Assembly (NCBI GenBank): GCA_030426005.1 | Contig: JAUHZM010000109.1 | Coordinates: 1-9,075, forward strand | Reading direction: 5' to 3' | DNA length: 9,075 nucleotides | Source of the DNA: Gammaproteobacteria bacterium | GTDB taxonomy: Bacteria > Pseudomonadota > Gammaproteobacteria > Arenicellales > Arenicellaceae | In this document: in pieces, positions 1-5,794 of the stretch | Layout: the number at the start of each line of letters is the position of its first letter | How positions within the stretch are numbered: the first letter of the stretch is position 1 | Notes under the pieces: generated by a model | Databases searched by the model: none | What the model saw: the letters and a program-made list of their open reading frames with translations, nothing else | Told to the model about the DNA's origin: nothing | Made by a program: the position numbers and the translations under genes

Positions 1-1005
1 CACGACATTCAACAAATTAGCGACGGTGAATTGAAAGGCAAAATTGCCTTTATCGACGGCGAACCAATGGTCAAAAGTCAAACTGGCGCAGGATACGGAC
101 CGAGTAATCAGAAACGCCGAATCGGTTGGCAACACGCCCAACGTGGCGGTGCACTGGCGCTGGTCATTCGATCTGTTGGTTCGGATTCACACCGGTTTCC
201 ACACACGGGCATGATGAGCTCAGACAACGACACCTGGGCCAAGATTCCGGTCATTGCGGTTTCCAACCCGGACGCGGACCATCTACGCCGTCTGCATAAC
301 CTGAACAAGACCATGCATCTGTCTCTGCACTCCGAGTCTGACTGGCAAGGTGACGTTTCCAGCGGCAATGTGGTTTTTGATCTGGTCGGCCGCGATAAAC
401 CTGACGAAATCGTTTTAATCGGTGGTCACCTAGATAGCTGGGACCTTGGTACCGGTGCGGTGGACGATGGCGCGGGCGTCGCGATCACCACGGCCGCGGC
501 GGAACTCATTGCGCGCTTACCACATCGCCCTCGTCGAACCATTCGTGTGGTGTTATTCGGGGCTGAAGAAGTAGGCTTGCTCGGTGCCAAAGCGTACGCA
601 GCACAACATGCCGACGAACTAGATAACCACGTACTCGCGACCGAGTCTGATTTCGGCGCGGAGAAAATCTGGCGCTTACGCTCGAATGTAAACCCCGACG
701 CCAACGCAGTGATCGACAGCATTGGTCGACAAATCGAGCGACTTGGGATTGTCCGCGGAGACTCAAACTCCCCAGGCGGCGGCCCAGACATTATCCCATT
801 GGCAGCCGCTGGCGTGCCCACGGTGCGATTAGACCAAAATGGTACTGATTATTTTGATCTACACCATACGCCGGATGACACCTTGGACAAAATCAAACCG
901 GAAGCGCTGGCACAAAACATAGCCGCGTACGCTGCATTGGTCTATATCGCAGCCGAGAGCGAAGCGGAATTCCGTTTCCCTGACGCGACTGAAGAACAAG
1001 AATAA
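1..1005 (+). CDS. M28-family zinc metallopeptidase, carboxypeptidase Q-like (5' end missing)
   Basis: The reading frame is open from base 1 and ends at TAA 1003-1005, giving 334 visible residues. The true start lies outside the window, so the TTG at 31 is not the start. The visible part begins in a protease-associated-like region (GKIAFI, then GAGYGPSNQKR and the IRSVG/PHTG stretch typical of the carboxypeptidase Q branch). The M28 catalytic domain follows. All expected dinuclear-zinc ligands are visible: His in GGHLDSWD (codon 427), bridging Asp in DDGAG (463), the Glu-Glu pair (565 and 568; general base and ligand), Asp in ESDFGAE (649) and His in HHTPDD (862 or 865). By family, it hydrolyses dipeptides or N-terminal residues and is usually exported; the signal peptide would be in the missing part. 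Family members have roughly 450-480 residues, so about 120-150 are missing. The active site looks intact. The exact substrate is unknown. Confidence 0.93.
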   Translation, partial: HDIQQISDGELKGKIAFIDGEPMVKSQTGAGYGPSNQKRRIGWQHAQRGGALALVIRSVGSDSHRFPHTGMMSSDNDTWAKIPVIAVSNPDADHLRRLHNLNKTMHLSLHSESDWQGDVSSGNVVFDLVGRDKPDEIVLIGGHLDSWDLGTGAVDDGAGVAITTAAAELIARLPHRPRRTIRVVLFGAEEVGLLGAKAYAAQHADELDNHVLATESDFGAEKIWRLRSNVNPDANAVIDSIGRQIERLGIVRGDSNSPGGGPDIIPLAAAGVPTVRLDQNGTDYFDLHHTPDDTLDKIKPEALAQNIAAYAALVYIAAESEAEFRFPDATEEQE

Positions 1006-1010
1006 GCAGT

Positions 1011-1046
1011 CTGGCTCGAGTGTTGTTACATCATCATTCGAGCCAG
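1011..1046 (+). other. Intergenic stem-loop after the M28 peptidase gene
   Basis: CTGGCTCGA (1011-1019) and TCGAGCCAG (1038-1046) are perfect 9-base inverted arms. Three further inner pairs (one G-U) are possible, leaving a 12-base loop. It starts 5 bases after the peptidase stop. No T-run follows, so it is not a classic rho-independent terminator. It may be an mRNA 3'-end or processing hairpin, or a protein-binding dyad. The structure is seen in the sequence; the role is inferred. Confidence 0.5.
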
Positions 1047-1060
1047 CAAACCAACACCAA

Positions 1061-1065
1061 AGGAG
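1061..1065 (+). promoter_or_regulatory. Ribosome binding site of the ABM-domain gene
   Basis: AGGAG lies 6 bases before the ATG at 1072 (preceded by AA, giving AAAGGAGA). It is the strongest Shine-Dalgarno sequence in the window and fixes this start over the ATG at 1160 in another frame. Confidence 0.8.
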
Positions 1066-1071
1066 AACAAC

Positions 1072-1371
1072 ATGATTGTCGTCTGGGGATGCATTGAAAC
1101 GACCGAGGAACACCTACAACAAGTTCTGACCCTAAGTTTAGAACACGTGCACCGTTCCCGTGCTGAGCCCGGCTGCATCAGCCACAGCGCACAGATTGAC
1201 GCCGAAAACCCGAACCGCGTGGTGTTTTTTGAAGAATGGGAAAGCATGGACGCCCTCAAAACGCACTTCTCAGTCCCGGCTTCATCGGAATTCGTTAATC
1301 AGGTCGCTCGCCTGTCAGTGTCGCCACCAGAAATCCGCGCCTTCGCCGCCGAACCAGTCAAACTGGGTTAG
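1072..1371 (+). CDS. ABM-domain protein, putative quinol monooxygenase (YgiN-like)
   Basis: The gene encodes 99 residues, the usual length of a single antibiotic-biosynthesis-monooxygenase (ABM) domain, a small ferredoxin-like fold that works as a dimer. Recognisable landmarks are EPGC at residues 32-35, the Asp-rich AENPNR turn at 44-49, the strand FFEEWES at 52-58, then ALKTHF with His65 and a final SEF helix. By family, members are cofactor-free oxygenases acting on quinols or polyketide-like aromatics, or stress proteins of unknown substrate. No signal peptide is seen, so it is probably cytosolic. It lies 66 bases downstream of the M28 peptidase gene, with a stem-loop between, so co-transcription is possible but unproven. 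Its TAG stop overlaps the TAA of the convergent DUF3703 gene. The family call is solid; the reaction is not known. Confidence 0.85.
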   Translation: MIVVWGCIETTEEHLQQVLTLSLEHVHRSRAEPGCISHSAQIDAENPNRVVFFEEWESMDALKTHFSVPASSEFVNQVARLSVSPPEIRAFAAEPVKLG

Positions 1372-1796
1372 ACCGAGACCGTCGTAGCAAGTAACAGTAA
1401 CAATCCGATTACCAGCCAAGCGAGTACTCTGGCCCGTCGTTCTGGTCGTGCATGCTGGTTAGGCACCGCCGCTTTGAGGTCCTCGGGAATCGGCATTGGC
1501 CGTAATGCCGACACATTTGCTCCACCGGTGTTCCCAATCGGAACCCAGCCAAACAGAAAGCCCGGCACCACCGCCAATAATCGCAATAATTGACCAAAAA
1601 CCTCACGCCAACGACGAGTGCGCAAACCCACTCGAAGCATCCAGGCATGCGTGATTAGATGCGGATAAAAGTAGCGCTGCCCGAGTATGTGCGCACGCTC
1701 AAGGCGCGCAAAACTCACAGCATAACTCTTTGCTTGATACGCCTGCCGCGCTAAGGCCATTTCCTGCGTAAAGGCCTGTTGTGTCTGTGCTTGCAT
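1368..1796 (-). CDS. DUF3703 family protein with C-terminal membrane segment
   Basis: This encodes 142 residues from the ATG at 1796. The start was chosen because GAGGA (1808-1804) sits 7 bases upstream; an open frame runs further, to 1829, but has no good initiation site there. The DUF3703 signature is clear: an N-terminal helix with ALARQAYQAK, then LERAHILGQ (residues 32-40), a His-containing segment (PHLITHAWMLR), the helix WREVFGQLLRL, and the hallmark GNTGGANVS followed by PMPIPEDL (about 88-107). The function of DUF3703 is not known. After the domain, a basic linker (about 113-123) leads into one hydrophobic segment (about 124-140) ending at the C-terminus, like a tail anchor with the domain in the cytosol (inference). 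It is the last gene of the minus-strand cluster, 72 bases after the AraC gene, and converges with the ABM gene. Confidence 0.85.
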   Translation of the reverse strand: MQAQTQQAFTQEMALARQAYQAKSYAVSFARLERAHILGQRYFYPHLITHAWMLRVGLRTRRWREVFGQLLRLLAVVPGFLFGWVPIGNTGGANVSALRPMPIPEDLKAAVPNQHARPERRARVLAWLVIGLLLLLATTVSV

Positions 1797-1803
1797 GCTT
1801 GGT

Positions 1804-1808
1804 TCCTC
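1804..1808 (-). promoter_or_regulatory. Ribosome binding site of the DUF3703 gene
   Basis: On the minus strand, GAGGA is followed by 7 bases and then ATG at 1796. This supports the shorter 142-residue start. Confidence 0.7.
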
Positions 1809-1868
1809 AAGTGATCGAATAAGACGCAAGCTTAGTAGACCGAACCCAGCAGGTCTTGAACCAATCGC

Positions 1869-2564
1869 CTATGTGGCTGCTGCCCGTAATAGCTCAGTAG
1901 GTGTCAGCCCGAACAATTTTCGAGCGGAGCGCGTGAAGTGTGCTTGATCGGCGAAACCACCAGCCAACGCCGCCTCCGCCAAACTCATCGAGAGTGCGCT
2001 TTGGGCCGAGAGACGAATGGCCTGCCATAACACCCATTTAGACAACGGCACTCCAAGCTGCTGAGTAGCCAAGGTGCGCAATCGTGAAACCGAAATGCCA
2101 GCGTGTTCTGCAGCGCGGGCCACGGCGCCATTCAGTGGTTGCCCGTGTATATAATCCAGCGCGCGAACCAGCCTCGGATCTAATTGCGCTGCGTAAACTG
2201 TAGTGGCTCGGTGTAATTGCGAATTCAACTCAGGCAGGCTTAATGACAAGTCCAAGTACTCAGACTCCGGCAGTTGGCAGATGTCTGCGTCACCGGCTTG
2301 GCGTAGCCAAGCTTGCCCTAATGCAGACTGAGGTTCGATCAGCAGTAGAGTTAGTGTAGCCATGGGTAGAAGTTGGTGTGGCACATCCGGGCGAACGAGC
2401 AAGGCGCGCCCTCGAATGGTATTGCCATCGGCGTCCATCATTGACAAGGGTGTGTCAGACTGACAAATCTGCACCGAGGCATGCCGGTGTAAGGTGTTGT
2501 CGCCTGCTGCACCTCGATACAACATCAGACAGTGATCAAAATGGACCTTACCTTGCCAGCCCAC
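1869..2564 (-). CDS. AraC-family transcriptional regulator
   Basis: The gene encodes 231 residues. The first possible start is GTG at 2564, immediately after an in-frame TAA; only a weak purine-rich GAGTGG precedes it. The N-terminal half is a small cupin-like ligand domain with LHRHASVQI (about 25-33) and PDVPHQL (about 59-65), whose His residues sit where AraC-type sensor domains often have them. The C-terminal half (about 127-228) is the AraC DNA-binding domain: first helix-turn-helix around 147-166 (ARAAEHAGISVSRLRTLA), second around 195-217 (LAEAALAGGFADQAHFTRSA), then the family ending FGLTPTEL. The usual invariant Pro in the TP motif is present. The sensor domain is short for the family. 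The gene lies 47 bases after queF on the same strand, with a strong hairpin between. Ligand and targets are unknown; cluster members or itself are plausible targets. Confidence 0.9.
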   Translation of the reverse strand: MGWQGKVHFDHCLMLYRGAAGDNTLHRHASVQICQSDTPLSMMDADGNTIRGRALLVRPDVPHQLLPMATLTLLLIEPQSALGQAWLRQAGDADICQLPESEYLDLSLSLPELNSQLHRATTVYAAQLDPRLVRALDYIHGQPLNGAVARAAEHAGISVSRLRTLATQQLGVPLSKWVLWQAIRLSAQSALSMSLAEAALAGGFADQAHFTRSARKLFGLTPTELLRAAAT

Positions 2565-2586
2565 TTACCACTCTGGTCCGATGCCA

Positions 2587-2634
2587 ATCTGCGTACAGTG
2601 AGCGAACATACTCACTGACGTACCGTACGCAGAT
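2587..2634 (-). other. Two-part hairpin across the queF stop and the queF-AraC gap
   Basis: Outer arms ATCTGCGTAC (2587-2596) and GTACGCAGAT (2625-2634) are perfect 10-base inverted repeats. Inside them, AGTGAG (2597-2602) pairs with CTCACT (2611-2616), leaving loop 2603-2610 and a one-sided bulge 2617-2624. The structure includes the last seven codons or so of queF with its TGA (2614-2612) and ends 22 bases before the AraC-family GTG start. No T-run follows on the minus strand. Possible roles are an attenuator, an RNA-processing or stability element, or an operator; none is shown. Confidence 0.55.
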
Positions 2635-3454
2635 GTGGCAACGGTGAGTAGCCCGGTGTATAGCGCATTGGGCTGATGTCGAGACCACCGCGACGGGTGT
2701 ATAAAGCCTGAACAGCAAGCTGCGTCGGCGCGCAACGATGCATCATGTCGACAAAGATCCGCTCCACGCACTGCTCATGAAACTCATTATGCTGACGGAA
2801 CGAGATTAGGTAACGCAGTAGTGCTGCGTGGTCAATTTGCGGTCCGTCATACTTGATGATCACACTGGCCCAATCAGGCTGATTGGTGATAAGGCAGTTC
2901 GATTTCAAAAGGTGACTGTGCACGGTCTCCGCAACCGTGGCAGCGTGATCCGACAACTTGAGCAACTCGGTGTCCACCGTGTAGGTCTGCACCTCAATAT
3001 CCAGCTCATCCAAACACGCCCCCGGGAGTGCTTGAATCGCAAACGCATTAGCATGATGCGCTGGCAGCAAGCGGATCTGCACTGAACCCTCAACCACGGC
3101 TGCCAGATCGCGCTCCATAACCTGCGCGACCTCAGACTCAGACGCAAAGGTGCTCTGGTTAAAACTATTTAGATAAAGCTTGAAGGATTTGGACTCTACG
3201 ATATTGGTCGAGTTGGCATCGAAGATCACCTGTGCCAGCGCTACCATGGGTTTACCGCGCGGGTTTAACCACGACAGCTCAAATGCCTGCCACACGTCGT
3301 GACCAGCAAACGGCAACGCGTGCGTGATTCCAAGTGGTGTACGATTCAAGCTACGCGGCACCGGCTGCAATAGCTCTGGTGCATACGTGGATACGTACTC
3401 CGTTGGCTTACCTAGGCTTAACGCCTGTAGGGCGTCTCTGTTGTCATCGGCCAT
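2612..3454 (-). CDS. queF: NADPH-dependent 7-cyano-7-deazaguanine reductase (QueF)
   Basis: QueF reduces the nitrile preQ0 to the amine preQ1 with two NADPH, in the cytosol, in the queuosine tRNA-modification pathway. The 280 residues match the long, two-module E. coli-type enzyme (about 280), not the short Bacillus type. Visible motifs are the QueF signature ESKSFKLYLNSFNQ (87-100), catalytic Cys187 in KSNCLITNQPDWASV (the Cys forms the thioimide with preQ0), the partner Asp194, the substrate-side HNEFHEQCVERIF (222-234, with Glu231), and RRGGLDISP (254-262) near the C-terminus. All key residues are present. The ATG at 3454 is the natural family start, although its ribosome site is weak. It lies 35 bases after the DUF819 gene on the same strand and 47 bases before the AraC gene. 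No preQ1 riboswitch-like element is recognisable upstream. Confidence 0.96.
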   Translation of the reverse strand: MADDNRDALQALSLGKPTEYVSTYAPELLQPVPRSLNRTPLGITHALPFAGHDVWQAFELSWLNPRGKPMVALAQVIFDANSTNIVESKSFKLYLNSFNQSTFASESEVAQVMERDLAAVVEGSVQIRLLPAHHANAFAIQALPGACLDELDIEVQTYTVDTELLKLSDHAATVAETVHSHLLKSNCLITNQPDWASVIIKYDGPQIDHAALLRYLISFRQHNEFHEQCVERIFVDMMHRCAPTQLAVQALYTRRGGLDISPMRYTPGYSPLPHLRTVRQ

Positions 3455-3489
3455 CGAAATTACCCGGTCGAACTAACGGTTAACAGACC

Positions 3490-4743
3490 TTAAACCGGCG
3501 CCACAGCTTGCATTATCAAACCGCACAACCAAGCCCCATAAGTGCCTAGCACATAGCCAAACACCGCCAGCAACACACCAACCGGAGCCAGTGCAGGATG
3601 AAACGCTGCCGCTAATACTGGCGCAGAAGCCGCACCGCCAATATTCGCCTTACTGCCGATGGCAAGAAAGAAATACGGTGCGCGAATCATCAGCCCGACC
3701 ACGACCAGCAGCACCACATGAATCAGCATCCAGATGCCGCCAACCAGGAATAGACCAGGATGATCCGCTAGGGTGCGAATGTCCATTTTCATACCGATCG
3801 TCGCGACCAGTAAGAAAATAAAGATCGTGCCGATCTTAGACGCACCAGCGCCTTCATAACTACGCGCACGCGTAAATGACAGGACCACACCAATGGTTGT
3901 TGCAATCACAATCAGCCAGAAAAATTTGGAGGTCAGACTAAATTTCGCCAAACCCGGGGCATGGGCCTCCAAATAAGGCGCAATCAAATCGGCCCCGAAA
4001 TGCGCAAATGCAGTCGCACCAAACGCAATGCCAGCCATCACCATCAGGTCAGTGGTTGATGGGTTGCGCGCAATACTTTGGCCATACGCTTCCATCTTGT
4101 CTTGCAAGCGTTTGACAGAACTGGAGTCTGCTTTAAAAAACCGATCAAGCTGCTCTTTGCGCTGAATACCAATCAATAAGAATGCCATCCAGACTTCCGC
4201 CACGATGATGTCCACGGTGATCATGATGCCGAACAAGGTGTTGGACGGATTGAAAATTTCATACATCGCGGCCTGGTTCGCGCCACCGCCAATCCAGCTC
4301 CCCGCGACCGTGGTCATGCCACGCCAAACCGCTTCCGGCCCGGCGCCACCAACTAGATCTGGGCTGAAAAAAGACACGATCAGGATCGCCAGCGGTCCGC
4401 CAATGATGACACCAACGGTACCTGTCAAGAACATCGCTAATGGCTTATACCCCAAGTGCGCGATTTCTTTTAGATCCACGCTCAGAGTCAGCAAGATCAA
4501 ACAAGCTGGCAGCAGATAGCGTGACGCCACGTAATAAAGCTGAGAGTGCTCACCATCGACAATATTGAACGTATTCAATAAGGACGGAATGAAATAGCAC
4601 AGCAGCAACATGGGCACGATGCTGTAGAATTTGACGAGTTTAGGGTGTGTGCTGTTTGAGGTACGGAACACTAGGGCGAGAATCCCTAGTAGCAAGCCGA
4701 GCACGACAGCATCGTTTGTTATAAGTGCATTTGAAGTATCCAT
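3490..4743 (-). CDS. DUF819 family integral membrane protein (carrier-like)
   Basis: The gene encodes 417 residues, the usual length for DUF819, with about ten or more hydrophobic segments (for example 12-27, 40-58, 72-88, 103-126, 169-192, 233-250, 273-291, 304-318, 331-351 and 386-411). It is an inner-membrane protein. Two Gly/Asn/Ala-rich motifs recur in the two halves: GSWIGGGANQAA (148-159) and GSKANIGGAASAP (363-375). This suggests two related repeats with re-entrant, substrate-binding hairpins, as in elevator-type carriers (inference). A charged cytoplasmic linker separates the halves (about 193-230). The substrate is unknown. The start is ATG at 4743 with AGGA 7 bases upstream. It is the first gene of the minus-strand cluster, with queF next after 35 bases; a link to deazapurine uptake or export is only a speculation from position. 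Confidence 0.9.
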   Translation of the reverse strand: MDTSNALITNDAVVLGLLLGILALVFRTSNSTHPKLVKFYSIVPMLLLCYFIPSLLNTFNIVDGEHSQLYYVASRYLLPACLILLTLSVDLKEIAHLGYKPLAMFLTGTVGVIIGGPLAILIVSFFSPDLVGGAGPEAVWRGMTTVAGSWIGGGANQAAMYEIFNPSNTLFGIMITVDIIVAEVWMAFLLIGIQRKEQLDRFFKADSSSVKRLQDKMEAYGQSIARNPSTTDLMVMAGIAFGATAFAHFGADLIAPYLEAHAPGLAKFSLTSKFFWLIVIATTIGVVLSFTRARSYEGAGASKIGTIFIFLLVATIGMKMDIRTLADHPGLFLVGGIWMLIHVVLLVVVGLMIRAPYFFLAIGSKANIGGAASAPVLAAAFHPALAPVGVLLAVFGYVLGTYGAWLCGLIMQAVAPV

Positions 4744-4851
4744 CGCGGTATCCTATCAGTGCCGATGTACTGGCACAATCGAAACCGGCTTTGCCAAACT
4801 CGCAGTACGCATCCACTTTTAACTTACGCCAACACGCACGGTGACTCGACT
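4744..4851. promoter_or_regulatory. Divergent intergenic region between DUF819 and lipoprotein genes
   Basis: These 108 bases must hold the start signals for both the minus-strand cluster and the plus-strand lipoprotein gene. I find no convincing -35/-10 pair on either strand. GTGCC (4759-4763) is inverted against GGCAC (4772-4776), and TGGCA (4771-4775) can instead pair with TGCCA (4792-4796), so the two small hairpins exclude each other. The arms are short, so this could be chance. Confidence 0.35.
4751..4754 (-). promoter_or_regulatory. Ribosome binding site of the DUF819 gene
   Basis: On the minus strand, AGGA is followed by 7 bases and then the ATG at 4743. This fixes the start of the first gene in the minus-strand cluster. 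Confidence 0.65.
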
Positions 4852-5199
4852 ATGAAACGACTTTCTTTGATTTTACTCACCCTGTTGCTCGTCTCGTCCT
4901 GCACACAGGAAACCCAGAATAAATTTGGCCGCGCAGTGCAAAACTGGACCGGTACCGATGGCGTGCTCGAAATCTATGCAGGTGATCGCCTGGTACGACG
5001 CTTTCTTGAAATCGACAAATTATCCACGGCCGTTTCCACGCGCGGAAGCGACGCCCGCCCCTACCGATTTGGCTACGGCATTCTCGACCTAAATCTCAAC
5101 GGACAAGTAGATCCCGGTGAACGCAAAGTGTACTTCGAGTTCAGTGATTATTCGACGCCCTATGTGTTCTTCGAGAAGCCGAAAAACGCGCAGCTTTAA
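4852..5199 (+). CDS. Small predicted lipoprotein with EF-hand-like loop
   Basis: This encodes 115 residues from ATG 4852. The frame is open back to 4759, but only the 4852 start gives a proper export signal: MKR, a hydrophobic core, then lipobox LVSSC with Cys17 as the lipidated residue. Mature residue +2 is Thr, which favours outer-membrane sorting by the E. coli rule (inference). I do not recognise a named family. The mature part is mostly predicted beta (VLEIYAG, KVYFEFSDY, YVFFEKP). It contains DLNLNGQVDPGE at 79-90, which fits the 12-residue EF-hand loop pattern: acidic or amide side chains at 1, 3, 5 and 9, Gly at 6, a hydrophobic at 8 and Glu at 12. It may bind calcium. A weak GGTGA stands about 7 bases before the start. 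It is divergent from DUF819 and 113 bases before purE. Function is unknown. Confidence 0.82.
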   Translation: MKRLSLILLTLLLVSSCTQETQNKFGRAVQNWTGTDGVLEIYAGDRLVRRFLEIDKLSTAVSTRGSDARPYRFGYGILDLNLNGQVDPGERKVYFEFSDYSTPYVFFEKPKNAQL

Positions 5200-5253
5200 G
5201 ATTCGAACTTATTCTCAGAGTCTGTGCTCAAGCGGTAGTCTTTACGCGCGTAG

Positions 5254-5281
5254 TTGACTATCATATACGGCCTTTTATACG
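5254..5281 (+). promoter_or_regulatory. Candidate sigma-70-type promoter of purEK
   Basis: TTGACT (5254-5259; 5 of 6 to the -35 consensus) and TATACG (5276-5281; 4 of 6 to the -10) are separated by 16 bases. The ATG of purE follows 31 bases after the -10. A perfect palindrome ACGCGCGT (5244-5251) lies directly upstream of the -35. I do not see a good E. coli-type PurR box. Confidence 0.45.
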
Positions 5282-5312
5282 ACTCACCCGTTTAAGGGCA
5301 ACCACCTGAACT

Positions 5313-5789
5313 ATGGCTAAAGTACACATCATTATGGGCTCCCAGTCTGACTGGCCGACTATGCAGCTCGCCACCAAACCGTTGGACGATTTAGGTGTGG
5401 CCTATGAATGCAGCGTGGTGTCTGCTCACCGCACGCCCCAGCGACTCGTGGAGTTCGCTGAAAACGCCGAAGCGAACGGTGTGGAAGTCATTATTGCTGG
5501 TGCCGGTGGTGCCGCCCATTTGCCCGGCATGACCGCAGCGATGACGTGGATTCCAGTGGTTGGCGTACCGGTCAAATCCGCCAGTTTAAATGGCTTAGAC
5601 AGCTTGTTATCAATTGTGCAAATGCCAAAAGGTGTGGCCGTCGCTACACAAGCTATCGGCACCTCTGGCGCGTTCAATGCGGGACTGATGGCGGCACAAA
5701 TCCTGGCCGGTTCCGATAAAGAGCTACGTGACCGAATCAAAGCCTGGCGGGCAAAACAAACTGAGTCGGTACCGACCAACGTGGAATAG
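5313..5789 (+). CDS. purE: N5-carboxyaminoimidazole ribonucleotide mutase (PurE)
   Basis: PurE moves the carboxyl group of N5-CAIR to carbon 4, giving CAIR, in de novo purine synthesis in the cytosol. It acts after PurK. The 158 residues match the bacterial class I enzyme, an octamer. Visible motifs are the N-terminal phosphate/nucleotide loop IIMGSQSDWPTM (6-17), SAHRTP (37-42) with the conserved catalytic-site His, the glycine-rich AGAGGAAHLPGM (62-73), and the helix with AIGTSGAFNAGLMA. No key residue is missing. The ATG gives the family-typical N-terminus. The only Shine-Dalgarno-like sequence, AAGGG at 5294-5298, is 14 bases away, longer than usual, so initiation may be moderate. purK follows after 5 bases, which implies coupled translation. 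Confidence 0.97.
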   Translation: MAKVHIIMGSQSDWPTMQLATKPLDDLGVAYECSVVSAHRTPQRLVEFAENAEANGVEVIIAGAGGAAHLPGMTAAMTWIPVVGVPVKSASLNGLDSLLSIVQMPKGVAVATQAIGTSGAFNAGLMAAQILAGSDKELRDRIKAWRAKQTESVPTNVE

Positions 5790-5794
5790 CAATC

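Noticed and set aside
426..821. Long minus-strand open frame inside the M28 peptidase gene
   Set aside because: It lies wholly opposite the conserved zinc-binding core, has no ribosome site, and its translation is low-complexity Ser/Arg/Ala-rich as expected for an antisense shadow.
3455..3489. preQ1 riboswitch in front of queF
   Set aside because: The gap is only 35 bases and shows neither the C-rich loop nor the A-rich tail of preQ1-I, and no stable stem.
4759..4851. Upstream extension of the lipoprotein reading frame
   Set aside because: The added 31 residues are polar and would bury the signal peptide and lipobox; the ATG at 4852 gives a standard lipoprotein N-terminus.
5236..5300. PurR operator upstream of purE
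   Set aside because: No sequence close to the E. coli ACGCAAACGTTTGCGT-type site is present; ACGCGCGT is a short palindrome of the wrong form.
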